Origin: Smithella sp.
Lineage (GTDB): Bacteria > Desulfobacterota > Syntrophia > Syntrophales > Smithellaceae
NCBI GenBank assembly: GCA_012510495.1
Contig: JAAZHX010000314.1
Coordinates: 1-64,000, forward strand
Direction: 5' to 3'
Length of the DNA: 64,000 nucleotides
Under the pieces are notes generated by a model that worked only from the letters and a program-made list of their open reading frames with translations, was not told the origin of the DNA and did not search any database. Below are positions 45,603 through 56,826 of this stretch, one piece after another. The translations under genes were made by a program, and so were the position numbers. The stretch's first letter is position 1; every line of letters begins with the position of its first letter.

Positions 45603-45814
45603 CATTTCCCTTTGTGCAATCCTGAGGGGTCTTGAAATATCAGTTTTCTCCCAGGTTCTTGACAACCTTGCTTGCAGCCGTGCAATGAATTCCCAGATAG
45701 TTTTCAATCTCTTTGAGCGCATAACCAAACCTGTGGAGTCCAACGCTTTAGCGTATAGCTGAAACAAATGATATAAGAAAGGGCGCGCGATTAATACAGG
45801 ATGCTTCGTTTTGA
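45603..45814. other. Intergenic region upstream of the riboswitch promoter
   Basis: No supported gene. A weak minus-strand open frame of 80 codons covers 45579-45821 but has no recognisable family and would run through the terminator, so it is not called. Confidence 0.5.
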
Positions 45815-45844
45815 TTGACAAATTCCGGCGGATTTGCTTAAAAA
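45815..45844 (+). promoter_or_regulatory. Promoter upstream of the fluoride riboswitch
   Basis: A perfect -35 TTGACA (45815-45820), an 18-nt spacer and TAAAAA (45839-45844). Transcription would begin near 45851, about 20 nt before the aptamer. Confidence 0.5.
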
Positions 45845-45872
45845 ATCACGCCGTAAAGACGCAAACTTTTCG

Positions 45873-45948
45873 TGCAGGCGATGGAGTTCGCCTTTAACCG
45901 CCTTTGCTGCTGATGACTCCTGCAAAATATCCTTATCAAGGAGTCATC
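45873..45948 (+). promoter_or_regulatory. Fluoride (crcB-motif) riboswitch with RBS-masking platform
   Basis: 45876-45891 forms the first hairpin GGCGA-TGGAGT-TCGCC, followed by AAC-CGC and GC-TGATG, then ACTCC that pairs with the hairpin loop as the pseudoknot (45882-45886 with 45915-45919). This matches the fluoride aptamer known from Thermotoga almost base for base. GATGACTCC (45911-45919) is also the exact reverse complement of GGAGTCATC (45940-45948), which contains the Shine-Dalgarno site of the next gene. Fluoride binding would therefore free the ribosome site: a translational ON switch. Confidence 0.88.
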
Positions 45949-45950
45949 TT

Positions 45951-47153
45951 ATGGAGAGTATCTATCTCGTCGCAGCGTTCTGGTTTCTTGCCGCCGTTTT
46001 GTCCACCGCACTCGCCAGCCGTTTAAAAATCTCGATTGCGCTCATGGAAATTGTTGTGGGATGTGTCATTGGCTTTATCGCATTCAAACTGGGCTATTTC
46101 GACAAACTGTCTCTTCAAGCCAGCTGGTTGAAATTCTGTACAGGCTTAGGCGCAATGCTTTTGACCTTTCTTGCGGGTGCTGAACTTAACCCCGATGTCA
46201 TGAAGACCAAGATCAAGGAAGTGTGTGTCGTCGGATTGATCGGTTTTGCCGCCCCTTTCGCCGGATGTGTGTTAATCGCTTATTTTTTGATTGGCTGGAA
46301 TCTTCAGGCCAGTCTGCTTTGCGGCATTGCTCTTTCGACCACATCGATGGCAGTTGTCTATGCGGTTATGATCGAATACGGTTTCAACAAAACGGAATTC
46401 GGGAAAGGCATCCTGGGCGCTTGTTTCGTTAACGACTTGGGAACCGTCATTGCGCTGGGACTGATCTTTGCGCCTTTCACATACAAAACCGTCATATTTG
46501 TTGTTGTAACCGTCATTTTGATTTTTACCATCCAGCCCGTCACGGATTATTTGATCCGGCGATACGCGTATAAAACCGCAGCCATCCGCGCCAAATGGAT
46601 TATCTTTATTTTGCTGGCCTGCGGCGTGCTTGCCTTGTGGTCCGGCAGCGAACCTGTTCTTCCAGCGTATATCCTGGGAATGGTTCTGGCCAGAACGATG
46701 GAGAAGGACGGTCACTTTGTCCGCCGCTTGAGAACGTTAACCGTTGGCTTTTTAACCCCGCTGTATTTTCTGAGAGCCGGAGCACTTGTCTCCATTCCGG
46801 AGCTTGTCGCCGCTCCGGTAATATTTCTCATCCTTCTCGTGGGAAAGGTTGCCTCAAAAATATTCGGCCTGTACCCGGCCATTCATCGCTTTCGGGAAGA
46901 CAACAAGGAAAAGTGGTATTACACATTGCTGATGTCCACCGGTCTGACCTTCGGAACCATATCCGCGCTCTATGGGCTAACCAATCATATCATCACTCAG
47001 GCGCAATATTCATTTATTGTCGGCGCAGTCATCGCCAGCGCCGTCATTCCAACGATCATTGCCAATAAATTCTTCCTGCCTTCCCATTTGCTGGAAGAGC
47101 CGTTGCTGGATGACCAGGCACCAGATGAAAAAGATATTGAAAAAGGGCTGTAG
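45951..47153 (+). CDS. CPA2-family cation/proton antiporter under fluoride control
   Basis: 400 residues with about twelve membrane helices (VAAFWFLAAVLSTALA near 6-21). The helix carrying GLGAMLLTFLAGAEL (about 65-79) and the ion-site region in GACFVNDLGTVIALGL (about 153-168, with the ND pair) fit Kef/NhaS-type CPA2 antiporters. No C-terminal TrkA-N domain is present. The gene begins 3 nt after the riboswitch platform. Antiporters of this class have been found under fluoride riboswitches; export of fluoride or pH repair during fluoride stress is likely. The longer frame to 45834 would overlap the aptamer and is rejected. Confidence 0.88.
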   Translation: MESIYLVAAFWFLAAVLSTALASRLKISIALMEIVVGCVIGFIAFKLGYFDKLSLQASWLKFCTGLGAMLLTFLAGAELNPDVMKTKIKEVCVVGLIGFAAPFAGCVLIAYFLIGWNLQASLLCGIALSTTSMAVVYAVMIEYGFNKTEFGKGILGACFVNDLGTVIALGLIFAPFTYKTVIFVVVTVILIFTIQPVTDYLIRRYAYKTAAIRAKWIIFILLACGVLALWSGSEPVLPAYILGMVLARTMEKDGHFVRRLRTLTVGFLTPLYFLRAGALVSIPELVAAPVIFLILLVGKVASKIFGLYPAIHRFREDNKEKWYYTLLMSTGLTFGTISALYGLTNHIITQAQYSFIVGAVIASAVIPTIIANKFFLPSHLLEEPLLDDQAPDEKDIEKGL

Positions 47154-47162
47154 GTTTTTTAA

Positions 47163-47960
47163 CTACGCCGCCCAGCGGTAAATTGCGACGCCGAAAACGA
47201 GAATGCCCAGAGCAAAACGATACAGCACAAACGGTAAAAATGTTCTGGTTTGAATATATCGTAACAAGAACCCGATAGAGGCCAGACCCAAGATACAGGC
47301 CACCACCATCCCTGTAACAAAGGAGACGTCAATCATCGCCGGATTGGCGACGATTTTCGGCACTTTTATTAAAACCGCACCAAAAATGATCGGCGCCGAT
47401 AAAAGGAATGAAAACCTGGCCGCCCCTTCCCGCGTCATCCCGAGCACCAGCGCCATGGTCATGGTCACGCCGGAACGTGAAACGCCGGGAATGATGGCCA
47501 GCGCCTGCGACAAACCGATCAGAAAACTGGTTCGAAGCGAAATATTTTCCACCTCGATTTGTTTCTTTCCCTTTCGGTCCGCCACGTAAAGAAGCACGCC
47601 CAGAACCATCAGCATACAGGCAATTAAAACAGGCTGGCGGAAAATCGTTTCGGCGGCATCCTCGAGCATAAAGCCGATCAGCGCGCCTGGAATCGTCGCC
47701 AGCGCCAGATACCAGAAAAGCTTCCCTTCCCTCTCTCTGGGCTTTGTAAACCCCTGATGCAGCAGTTTGAGCCAGTCCTTCCAGAAATAGATGACAACGG
47801 CGATCAACGTGCCGAAATGCAGGGCAATGTCAAACGTAAGGCCAAAGTAGGCCCAGTTCATCAACCAGGGCACCAGCGCCAGGTGCGCGGAACTTGAAAT
47901 GGGAAGAAATTCTCCCAGCCCCTGAACCAAACCCAAAATTACTGCTTGTGCGATATCCAT
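47163..47960 (-). CDS. uppP: Undecaprenyl-diphosphatase
   Basis: A 265-residue integral membrane phosphatase. Motifs LGEFLPISSSAHL (about 15-27) and PGVSRSGVTMT (about 163-173) carry the catalytic glutamate, serine and arginine residues. It recycles undecaprenyl diphosphate for wall and LPS synthesis. ATG 47960 begins at the first helix; the extra 31 residues of the longer frame do not fit. It converges on the antiporter gene, with 9 nt between the stops. Confidence 0.94.
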   Translation of the reverse strand: MDIAQAVILGLVQGLGEFLPISSSAHLALVPWLMNWAYFGLTFDIALHFGTLIAVVIYFWKDWLKLLHQGFTKPREREGKLFWYLALATIPGALIGFMLEDAAETIFRQPVLIACMLMVLGVLLYVADRKGKKQIEVENISLRTSFLIGLSQALAIIPGVSRSGVTMTMALVLGMTREGAARFSFLLSAPIIFGAVLIKVPKIVANPAMIDVSFVTGMVVACILGLASIGFLLRYIQTRTFLPFVLYRFALGILVFGVAIYRWAA

Positions 47961-48161
47961 GACGGCCCCGTTCGATTTTCCTGTTTGCTGCGTTGCCTTA
48001 CCTGATAAATCCGGCTTTGTCCATCCCCTGACGGATACGGAACCCCGAAACATAATCCTTGATTTTCAGACCGGCTTGGGATAGAAGGCACCAACATCAA
48101 TATAAGGACTCCCCTTGCTCCTGAATTCGATCAGGGGCTTCAGAGCCGAAAGGAGGAAAGA

Positions 48162-48632
48162 TTGAAGAGATACGAAGTCATTGCTATTGTCAAAACGGAT
48201 GTGTCGGAAGAAGACCTGACCGCCATTGTGGACCGGTTTTCCAACATCATCACCGAACGAAAAGGGGTCATCGCCAAAGCCGAGAAATGGGGCAAACGGC
48301 GGCTGGCCTATGAAATCAAAAAACAAAAAGACGGATTTTATTTTTACATCGACTATGCCGGCGACGGTTCCATTGTGGCCGAAATGGAGAGAAATTTCAA
48401 AATCGACGACCGGATTTTGAAATTCATGACGGTCACCAAAGAAGGCTCCGTAACCCGCGAAGGCATCGAAGCCGAAATCGCCGCCGTGGAAGTGAAGCGC
48501 ACACAGATCCGTATCGAAACGAACAACACGGCCGCCGTGAAAGAGGAAAAGGCGATAGGAGATGCAAGACCAGCGCGGCCGACCTTCCGTAAATCCCCGC
48601 CCCGGGAAGACCAAGCACCGAAAGGAGAATAA
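48162..48632 (+). CDS. rpsF: 30S ribosomal protein S6
   Basis: 156 residues. The S6 fold is clear ([13 protein letters not shown] at the start, [21 protein letters not shown] near 43-63). The C-terminal 50 residues are an acidic, low-complexity tail longer than in E. coli. The start is TTG at 48162 after AAAGGAGGAAAGA. First gene of the rpsF-rpsR-DUF2232-rplI-dnaB cluster. Confidence 0.95.
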   Translation: MKRYEVIAIVKTDVSEEDLTAIVDRFSNIITERKGVIAKAEKWGKRRLAYEIKKQKDGFYFYIDYAGDGSIVAEMERNFKIDDRILKFMTVTKEGSVTREGIEAEIAAVEVKRTQIRIETNNTAAVKEEKAIGDARPARPTFRKSPPREDQAPKGE

Positions 48633-48634
48633 TT

Positions 48635-48904
48635 ATGGCTGCACCCAACAGCGAAAGACCCTCCCGTCCGCCTCAGAGAAAGTTCTTCCACAGAAGAAAA
48701 TTCTGTCGATTCTGCACGGACTCCAATGTGAAGATTGATTATAAAAATCCGGTGATTCTCAACAACTTTGTCACGGAGCGCGGAAAAATCATGCCCCGAA
48801 GAATCACGGGCAACTGCGCTTACCACCAGAGAGAACTGACCGTGGCCATTAAAAGAGCCCGCACCATCGCCATTATGCCTTTTATCGCCGCGGAAGGCCG
48901 ATAA
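48635..48904 (+). CDS. rpsR: 30S ribosomal protein S18
   Basis: 89 residues. [15 protein letters not shown] (about 18-32) gives a C-x2-C-type pair that may bind zinc, and the core [20 protein letters not shown] (about 49-68) is diagnostic. It starts 2 nt after the rpsF stop, with GGAGAA inside rpsF. Confidence 0.97.
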   Translation: MAAPNSERPSRPPQRKFFHRRKFCRFCTDSNVKIDYKNPVILNNFVTERGKIMPRRITGNCAYHQRELTVAIKRARTIAIMPFIAAEGR

Positions 48905-48922
48905 ACCCGTTTTTTACAACCG

Positions 48923-48963
48923 CCGGCCGGTTTTGTTCTGTTGAAGGAAAACCGGCCGGTTCT
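48923..48963 (+). terminator. Terminator or attenuator after rpsR
   Basis: A perfect 12-bp stem (48923-48934 with 48948-48959), 13-nt loop, then TTCTT. The weak T tract allows partial read-through into DUF2232, rplI and dnaB. Confidence 0.65.
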
Positions 48964-48965
48964 TA

Positions 48966-49991
48966 TTGCGTCAACACACCGTTTTACCAATCGGCATCAT
49001 TGCCATTTTTTCATTGCGGGCCGCGACTTTGACAAGATTGCATTTATCGTTTTTTCAAAATTCGTTTCTCCGGCTGCTGCTCATTATCACGCTTTCTCTG
49101 GCGGCCTGTCTGCTTCCCTTTGCCGGACTTTTTTTTCTTCTGTTTCTCCCCCTGGTTCTGTATGTCCTGTGCTTCCTTGCCGATCCCGGAAAAACACTCA
49201 TCACCTTTCTCGCCTCGCTTTGCGTCGTGGCCATCCTCCTGTGGGTCTTGAATACTTCCGCGCCTGCACCGGCTCTGGCGGCGGCCGGACTTGCCGGAAT
49301 GCTGATGTTTTGGACCGTCCAAAAGCGCTTCTCAGTCGAAGGGGTTGTCCTTCTGCCGTCGCTTCTCCTGGTGGGCGCAATTGCTTTTTATTTTATTTAC
49401 GGCGGCATGCAACTTTCCATAACTCCCTGGCAACTGGTTGAAAGACACATTCAGGAGGCGGTGGAACTCAACATCCGTCTCTACAGCCGATTGCCTCTGA
49501 ATGCTGAAGAAATTCAATCAATTGCCAACAGCAAGCCGCAGATGATTTCACTGTTCACGATGATTTTCCCCGCCCTTTGCGTCATAGCGACCGTATTTTC
49601 GATCTGGATCAACCTGATTGCCGCGGGCAGGCTGCTGAGAAGCCGAGGCATTTTGCCGTCCCATCTTTCGGCCCTGTCCGAATGGAGCGCACCCGCCTGG
49701 CTGGTCTGGATTTTTATCGCCGCGGGCGCCATGAGCGCTGTCCCCGCACCCCCTGTCCGCTTTCTGGGCATCAATCTTCTGCTTGCCGTGTCATTTATTT
49801 ATTTTCTGCAAGGTCTTGCTATTGTTAGCTTCTTTTTTCAACAGCGAAACATCTCCTCGTTTTTCCGCTTTCTTGTTTATTTTTTAATTGCGATTCAGCA
49901 AATGCTTATGATATCTATAGCAACCGTGGGGTTCTTTAATCTCTGGGTTGATTTTCGTAAATATCTCCGCAAAGACCGGACGACAGATTAA
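48966..49991 (+). CDS. DUF2232 (YybS-like) membrane protein
   Basis: Up to 341 residues, with about eight hydrophobic segments and a central soluble part (about 155-195). This family is regularly encoded between rpsR and rplI in deltaproteobacteria and firmicutes; its function is unknown. The first codon TTG 48966 lies at the foot of the preceding hairpin and has no ribosome site, so the true start is probably 20-60 codons further in. Confidence 0.7.
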   Translation: MRQHTVLPIGIIAIFSLRAATLTRLHLSFFQNSFLRLLLIITLSLAACLLPFAGLFFLLFLPLVLYVLCFLADPGKTLITFLASLCVVAILLWVLNTSAPAPALAAAGLAGMLMFWTVQKRFSVEGVVLLPSLLLVGAIAFYFIYGGMQLSITPWQLVERHIQEAVELNIRLYSRLPLNAEEIQSIANSKPQMISLFTMIFPALCVIATVFSIWINLIAAGRLLRSRGILPSHLSALSEWSAPAWLVWIFIAAGAMSAVPAPPVRFLGINLLLAVSFIYFLQGLAIVSFFFQQRNISSFFRFLVYFLIAIQQMLMISIATVGFFNLWVDFRKYLRKDRTTD

Positions 49992-50019
49992 CGACATATT
50001 CCTGACAGGAGGTTTGACC

Positions 50020-50469
50020 ATGAAGGTGATTTTAATACAAAACGTGCCTTCCCTGGGCAAAGCCGGAGACTTGGTAAAAGTCAGCGACGGCCACGCCCGC
50101 AATCTGCTGATCCCGAAGGGCCTGGCCGTTGAGGCGGACAATAAAAACATCAAAGCCTTCGAACAGACCAAAAAAAATATTCTGCAAAAAGTGCAAAAAG
50201 AAATGGCGGACGCACAGGACCTGTCCACCCGCTTAAGCCGGGTGACGCTGACGCTTTCCCGCAAGGTGGGCGACCAGCACAAGATCTTCGGTTCAGTTAC
50301 CTCCAAAGACATCGAAGCCGCTCTCGGGGAGAAAGGTTTCGCGATCGGCCGCAAAATGATTGTGCACGATGAACCGATCAAATCCCTGGGGGAATTCAAG
50401 GTTCGCATTAAACTCCACCCTGGCGTTGAAACGGAAATCAACGTCAATGTTGTCGGCGAAGAATCATGA
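50020..50469 (+). CDS. rplI: 50S ribosomal protein L9
   Basis: 149 residues. The N-terminal domain MKVILIQNVPSLGKAG (1-16) and GHARNLLIPKGLA (about 27-39) are diagnostic; a long helix and the C-terminal domain follow. ATG 50020 is preceded by AGGAGG. Confidence 0.97.
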   Translation: MKVILIQNVPSLGKAGDLVKVSDGHARNLLIPKGLAVEADNKNIKAFEQTKKNILQKVQKEMADAQDLSTRLSRVTLTLSRKVGDQHKIFGSVTSKDIEAALGEKGFAIGRKMIVHDEPIKSLGEFKVRIKLHPGVETEINVNVVGEES

Positions 50470-51821
50470 AAGACATCGATCCTTCCTTATACAAACTGCC
50501 TCCTCAAAACATTGAGGCCGAGCAATCCATTCTGGGCAGCATTCTGCTGGAGAACAGCGCCGTCAACGCGGCGCAGGAAATCCTCCACAAGGATGATTTC
50601 TACAGCGAAGCGCACCGGAAGATTTTTTCCGTCATCGAGCAGCTGGCCGATAAAAACGAGCCGGTGGACCTGATCACGCTCAGCAACGCCCTGACGGATA
50701 AGGGCCTGCTGGATTCGGTCGGCGGCGTCGCTTATCTGGCATCGCTGGTGGACAATGTCCCCTCGGCCGCCAACGTGGCCAATTACGCGAAGATCGTCAA
50801 GGAAAAGGCGATTCTGCGCGGCCTGATCGGATCCGCCACCGAAATCATCAACAGCTGTTATGAAACTGGTTCCGATGTCGATCAGGTGCTGGATAAAGCC
50901 GAGCACCGTATTTTTGAAATTTCCGAAAACAAGGTGCGGACGTCTTTTTATCCGATCAAAGATATCGTCCGGGAAAGCTTCCGGGCCATCGAGGATCTTT
51001 TCACCCGCAAGGAGCTGATCACCGGCGTCGCCACCGGATTCGATAAAATCGACGACATGACTTCCGGCCTGCAGGATTCGGATCTGATTATCATCGCCGG
51101 ACGCCCCAGCATGGGCAAGACCGCCTTTGCTCTCAATATCGCCCAGCATGCCGCCATGGAAACCCAGACGCCGGTCGCCATTTTTTCGCTGGAAATGTCC
51201 AAGGAGCAGCTCGCTTTCCGCCTGCTCGCCTCCGAAGCCAGGGTTGATTCCCAGAGGCTGCGCAAAGGATTTTTGGGCGAAACCGACTGGCCGAAGCTGA
51301 CGGGTGCGGCAGGCAGGCTCTCCGAAGCGCCGTTATACATTGACGACACACCCGCCATCACCGTTCTCGAGATGAAGGCAAAGTCCCGCCGCCTGAAAGC
51401 GGACCGCGATCTGGGACTGATCGTCGTGGACTATATCCAGTTGATGCGCGCGCAGGGCAACCAGAGTTCCCGCGAGCAGGAAATCTCCGAAATCAGCCGC
51501 TCGCTGAAGGCGCTGGCCAAGGAGCTCCGGTTGCCCGTCATTGCCTTATCCCAGCTCAACCGCAAGGTGGAAGACCGCCCCAATCGGCGGCCGCAAATGG
51601 CGGATTTGCGTGAATCCGGCGCCATTGAACAGGACGCGGACGTGATCGCCTTTATCTACCGGGATGAGGTGTACAACAAATCCGACGACAACCCGGACAA
51701 AGGCGTTGCCGAAATCATCATCGGCAAGCAGCGCAACGGCCCCACCGGCCTGGTCAAGCTTGCGTTTTTGGACCGGTTCACGACCTTTGAAAATCTGGCG
51801 CGCCCGGATGGACCGTCGTAA
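50466..51821 (+). CDS. dnaB: Replicative DNA helicase DnaB
   Basis: 451 residues. N-terminal scaffold domain (PPQNIEAEQSILGSILLE, about 8-25), RecA-like domain with Walker A GRPSMGKTAF (about 205), Walker B LIVVDYIQLM (about 318), and the C-terminal QNGP-type KQRNGPTG (about 422). ATG overlaps the rplI stop (ATGA). No intein is present. Confidence 0.97.
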   Translation: MKDIDPSLYKLPPQNIEAEQSILGSILLENSAVNAAQEILHKDDFYSEAHRKIFSVIEQLADKNEPVDLITLSNALTDKGLLDSVGGVAYLASLVDNVPSAANVANYAKIVKEKAILRGLIGSATEIINSCYETGSDVDQVLDKAEHRIFEISENKVRTSFYPIKDIVRESFRAIEDLFTRKELITGVATGFDKIDDMTSGLQDSDLIIIAGRPSMGKTAFALNIAQHAAMETQTPVAIFSLEMSKEQLAFRLLASEARVDSQRLRKGFLGETDWPKLTGAAGRLSEAPLYIDDTPAITVLEMKAKSRRLKADRDLGLIVVDYIQLMRAQGNQSSREQEISEISRSLKALAKELRLPVIALSQLNRKVEDRPNRRPQMADLRESGAIEQDADVIAFIYRDEVYNKSDDNPDKGVAEIIIGKQRNGPTGLVKLAFLDRFTTFENLARPDGPS

Positions 51822-51867
51822 AAGACGACAAGCGTCCGAACGGCAATACGCGCGGATAATGAAGCAT

Positions 51868-51904
51868 AAAAAAGGGCGCTCCTTTTCAGGGAGCGCCCTT
51901 TTTG
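51868..51904. terminator. Bidirectional terminator between dnaB and hppA
   Basis: A 14-bp stem (AAAAAGGGCGCTCC from about 51869-51882 with 51890-51903), flanked by A6 and T5, so it works in both directions for the converging genes. Confidence 0.92.
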
Positions 51905-51922
51905 CTTAAAGGTGATGTAAAA

Positions 51923-54361
<2,439 letters not shown>

Positions 54362-54364
54362 CAA

Positions 54365-54958
54365 CTATTCCTCCTTTTTAAGAAAATTCATATTTTTTGT
54401 CTGATACTTGCCTGTGGCTTTCTGCAGACCGTTTAAAACAATTTCAGCACATGCATCGGCTGCCCGGCTGATAACATCCGGCAGCACTTCATGTTCTTCC
54501 TTCCGAAAAGGCTCCAACACATAACCCTCTATTCGGAATTTGTCAACTGGTTTGCCAATACCCAATCTCACCCTCATAAAACCGGAAGTTCCCAAATTAG
54601 ACTCGATAGATAACAGCCCTTTATGACCGGCAGTTCCCCCGCCCGCCTTCATCCGGATGGAACCAAAAGGCAGGTCAAGATCATCGTGAATAACGATGAG
54701 ATTGCTGATATCCGTCTTAAAGAACGACTGCAATTGCCTGACGGCAGTACCACTCAAATTCATGAAAGTTTGCGGCTGGGCTAAAAGAACGTTTTTCCCG
54801 TCAATGGCCCCCTTACCCCACAACGCCTTGAAACTCTTGTGTTTTAGCTCTATCTTCCATCTGGAGGCCAGCTTCTCCACTACCATGAAGCCGATGTTGT
54901 GCCGGGTCGATTCATAGCGTTTTCCCGGGTTGCCCAGTCCGATCACCTGATAAACCAT
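54365..54958 (-). CDS. pth: Peptidyl-tRNA hydrolase
   Basis: 197 residues. GLGNPGKRYESTRHNIGF (about 7-24, with catalytic His), KPQTFMNLSG-like AQPQTFMNLSG (about 64), HDDLDLPFGSIRMKAGGG (about 94) and GTAGHKGLLSI (about 112) are diagnostic. ATG 54958 is the family start; the longer frame is rejected. Follows rplY, as in many bacteria. Confidence 0.96.
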   Translation of the reverse strand: MVYQVIGLGNPGKRYESTRHNIGFMVVEKLASRWKIELKHKSFKALWGKGAIDGKNVLLAQPQTFMNLSGTAVRQLQSFFKTDISNLIVIHDDLDLPFGSIRMKAGGGTAGHKGLLSIESNLGTSGFMRVRLGIGKPVDKFRIEGYVLEPFRKEEHEVLPDVISRAADACAEIVLNGLQKATGKYQTKNMNFLKKEE

Positions 54959-55042
54959 ACGCCCTCTCTCTTTTTGAAACCGGAAAAGATATTTTCCAAA
55001 GCTGAAGAGACGCATGATCTCCCGTATCATTCCCCTGACGCC

Positions 55043-55711
55043 TTATTTTTTTTCCTTTTCTTCTTTCACCGGCTCAGCAGCGGCGCCGGCACCTTCCGCA
55101 GACTCGGCGCCCGCCTCCGGAGCTTCTTCAGGCGTCTCGACTTTTGTGACCCGAACAGCGGCAACGGACACAACAGCGGCATCCGGCGGATCCAGATGGG
55201 TCACGCCATCAGGAATTTGAATGTCTTTCACTTTCAGAGAGTGGCCGATTTCAAGATCTGAAATATCGACATCGATGCGTTTGGGCAGGTCGGTCGGCAG
55301 GCACAATACTTTGACGTCTCTCTTGATATGCTGGAGTTCTCCGCCATTTTCCACGCCGACGGGCTTGCCGGTAAAGTTCAGTTCGACGTCAAAGGCCAGC
55401 TTCTTTTTCATATCCACTTCATAAAAATCAGCGTGGTAGAATTTCCCGCTCAGGGGCTGGATCTGCAATTCCTTGATCAGGGAAAGCTTCTCGATTTTTT
55501 TCCCGCCGTCATCGATCAGCAATTTGATAAAAGCCTGGTCTTTCTTTTCCTTATGCAGCCTGACCAGATCGCTGCTTTTCACGGCCAGCGGGATGTTTTC
55601 CGTGGCTTTGCCGTAAAAAACGGCCGGCACAAATCCCTGCTGCCGCAGCCTTCGGGCCGGTCCTTTCTTTTGTTCTTTACGCACCACGGCCGTCAAATCG
55701 GTTATTTCCAT
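55043..55711 (-). CDS. rplY: 50S ribosomal protein L25, long (Ctc) form
   Basis: 222 residues. The 5S-rRNA-binding L25 domain (1-95) is followed by the TL5/Ctc beta domain (about 96-185) and a low-complexity alanine/glutamate tail. The N terminus LTAVVRKEQKKGPARRLRQ is typical. Standard prs-rplY-pth order. Confidence 0.93.
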   Translation of the reverse strand: MEITDLTAVVRKEQKKGPARRLRQQGFVPAVFYGKATENIPLAVKSSDLVRLHKEKKDQAFIKLLIDDGGKKIEKLSLIKELQIQPLSGKFYHADFYEVDMKKKLAFDVELNFTGKPVGVENGGELQHIKRDVKVLCLPTDLPKRIDVDISDLEIGHSLKVKDIQIPDGVTHLDPPDAAVVSVAAVRVTKVETPEEAPEAGAESAEGAGAAAEPVKEEKEKK

Positions 55712-55725
55712 GGACCCTTCTCCTC

Positions 55726-56667
55726 CTAAATAAATAATGAACTTACTGAATCGTTGTAATAAATACGGCGCACAGCTTCGGACAACAGGACGGATACCGA
55801 CAATACTTTTATTCTTTCACATTGGGCCGCCTTTTCGGAAAGCGGAATCGTATCCGTCACGATAAATTCCTTGATGGCGGATTTGTTGATGCGGTCGATT
55901 GCCGGACCGGATAAAACCGGGTGCGTGCAACAGGCGGACACCTCCAGCGCGCCCGCGTCCATCAGCGCCTGTGCCGCCTGCACGACGGTTCCCGCCGTAT
56001 CCACCATATCATCCAGAATCACAACCTTTTTCCCTTTGACGTTGCCGACGATATTCATCACCTGGGCCTCATTGGGACCTTCCCTGCGTTTGTCGATAAT
56101 CGCCAGAGAGGCGCCCAGTCTTTTGGCGAACGCCCGCGCCCGTTCGACGCCGCCGGTATCCGGGGAAACGACAACCGTATCTTCCTGATAATCTCTTTTC
56201 ATGTAATCAATCAACACCGGCGTGGCAAAGAGGTTATCCACAGGAATGTTGAAGAAGCCCTGGATCTGGCCTGCGTGCAGGTCCATGGACAAAAGGCGGT
56301 TGGCGCCGGCCGTCGTCATCAAATCCGCGACGAGTTTGGCCGAAATGGGCGCGCGGGGCGCCACTTTCCGGTCCTGCCTCGCATATCCGTAGTAGGGCAC
56401 GACGGCGGTAATGCGATCGGCAGACGCTCTCTTCATGGCATCGATCATAATGAGCAGTTCCATCAGGGTAACATTCACCTGCGTACAGGTGGACTGGATG
56501 ATGAAAACATCCATGCCCCGCACATTCTCTTCAATCTCCACACGGGTTTCGCCGTCGCTGAAGGTGGTTACATTAGCGTTGCCCAGGGGAACCCCCAGTC
56601 TTTCACAGATTTTCCGGGCAAGCTCCCGGTTGGCGTTTCCGGTAAATACCCTAATTCTTTCCAGCAT
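55726..56667 (-). CDS. prs: Ribose-phosphate pyrophosphokinase
   Basis: 313 residues. [14 protein letters not shown] (about 8), FIIQSTC (about 54), [12 protein letters not shown] (about 94-105) and the PRPP loop [14 protein letters not shown] (about 217-230) are all present. It makes PRPP for nucleotide, histidine and tryptophan synthesis. It follows tRNA-Gln by 24 nt. Confidence 0.97.
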   Translation of the reverse strand: MLERIRVFTGNANRELARKICERLGVPLGNANVTTFSDGETRVEIEENVRGMDVFIIQSTCTQVNVTLMELLIMIDAMKRASADRITAVVPYYGYARQDRKVAPRAPISAKLVADLMTTAGANRLLSMDLHAGQIQGFFNIPVDNLFATPVLIDYMKRDYQEDTVVVSPDTGGVERARAFAKRLGASLAIIDKRREGPNEAQVMNIVGNVKGKKVVILDDMVDTAGTVVQAAQALMDAGALEVSACCTHPVLSGPAIDRINKSAIKEFIVTDTIPLSEKAAQCERIKVLSVSVLLSEAVRRIYYNDSVSSLFI

Positions 56668-56691
56668 TTAAATATTTCTCCGCAATGTTTT

Positions 56692-56766
56692 TGGCTGGGG
56701 CGGGAGGATTCGAACCTCCGAATGCAGGAACCAAAATCCTGTGTCTTACCGCTTGACGACGCCCCA
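56692..56766 (-). tRNA. tRNA-Gln (anticodon UUG)
   Basis: 75 nt with acceptor TGGGGCG / CGCCCCA, an encoded CCA end, T arm GGTTCGAATCC and anticodon stem-loop CAGGA-TTTTGGT-TCCTG (anticodon TTG). It sits between ispE and prs and is probably cotranscribed with them, the same order as in many proteobacteria. Confidence 0.97.
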
Positions 56767-56826
56767 ACGTCTTCGATTTAAAACTTGACCGGGCAGTTCT
56801 TCGTCAGGGGAGAATTCGTATTTACC

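Noticed and set aside
45579..45821. 80-codon minus-strand frame upstream of the fluoride riboswitch
   Set aside because: It would run across a strong terminator and has no known relative that I recognise.
45845..45900. Cyclic di-GMP or sodium riboswitch before the antiporter
   Set aside because: The sequence lacks the GEMM tetraloop receptor and GGGACGCAAAGCC-type core, while it matches the fluoride motif well.
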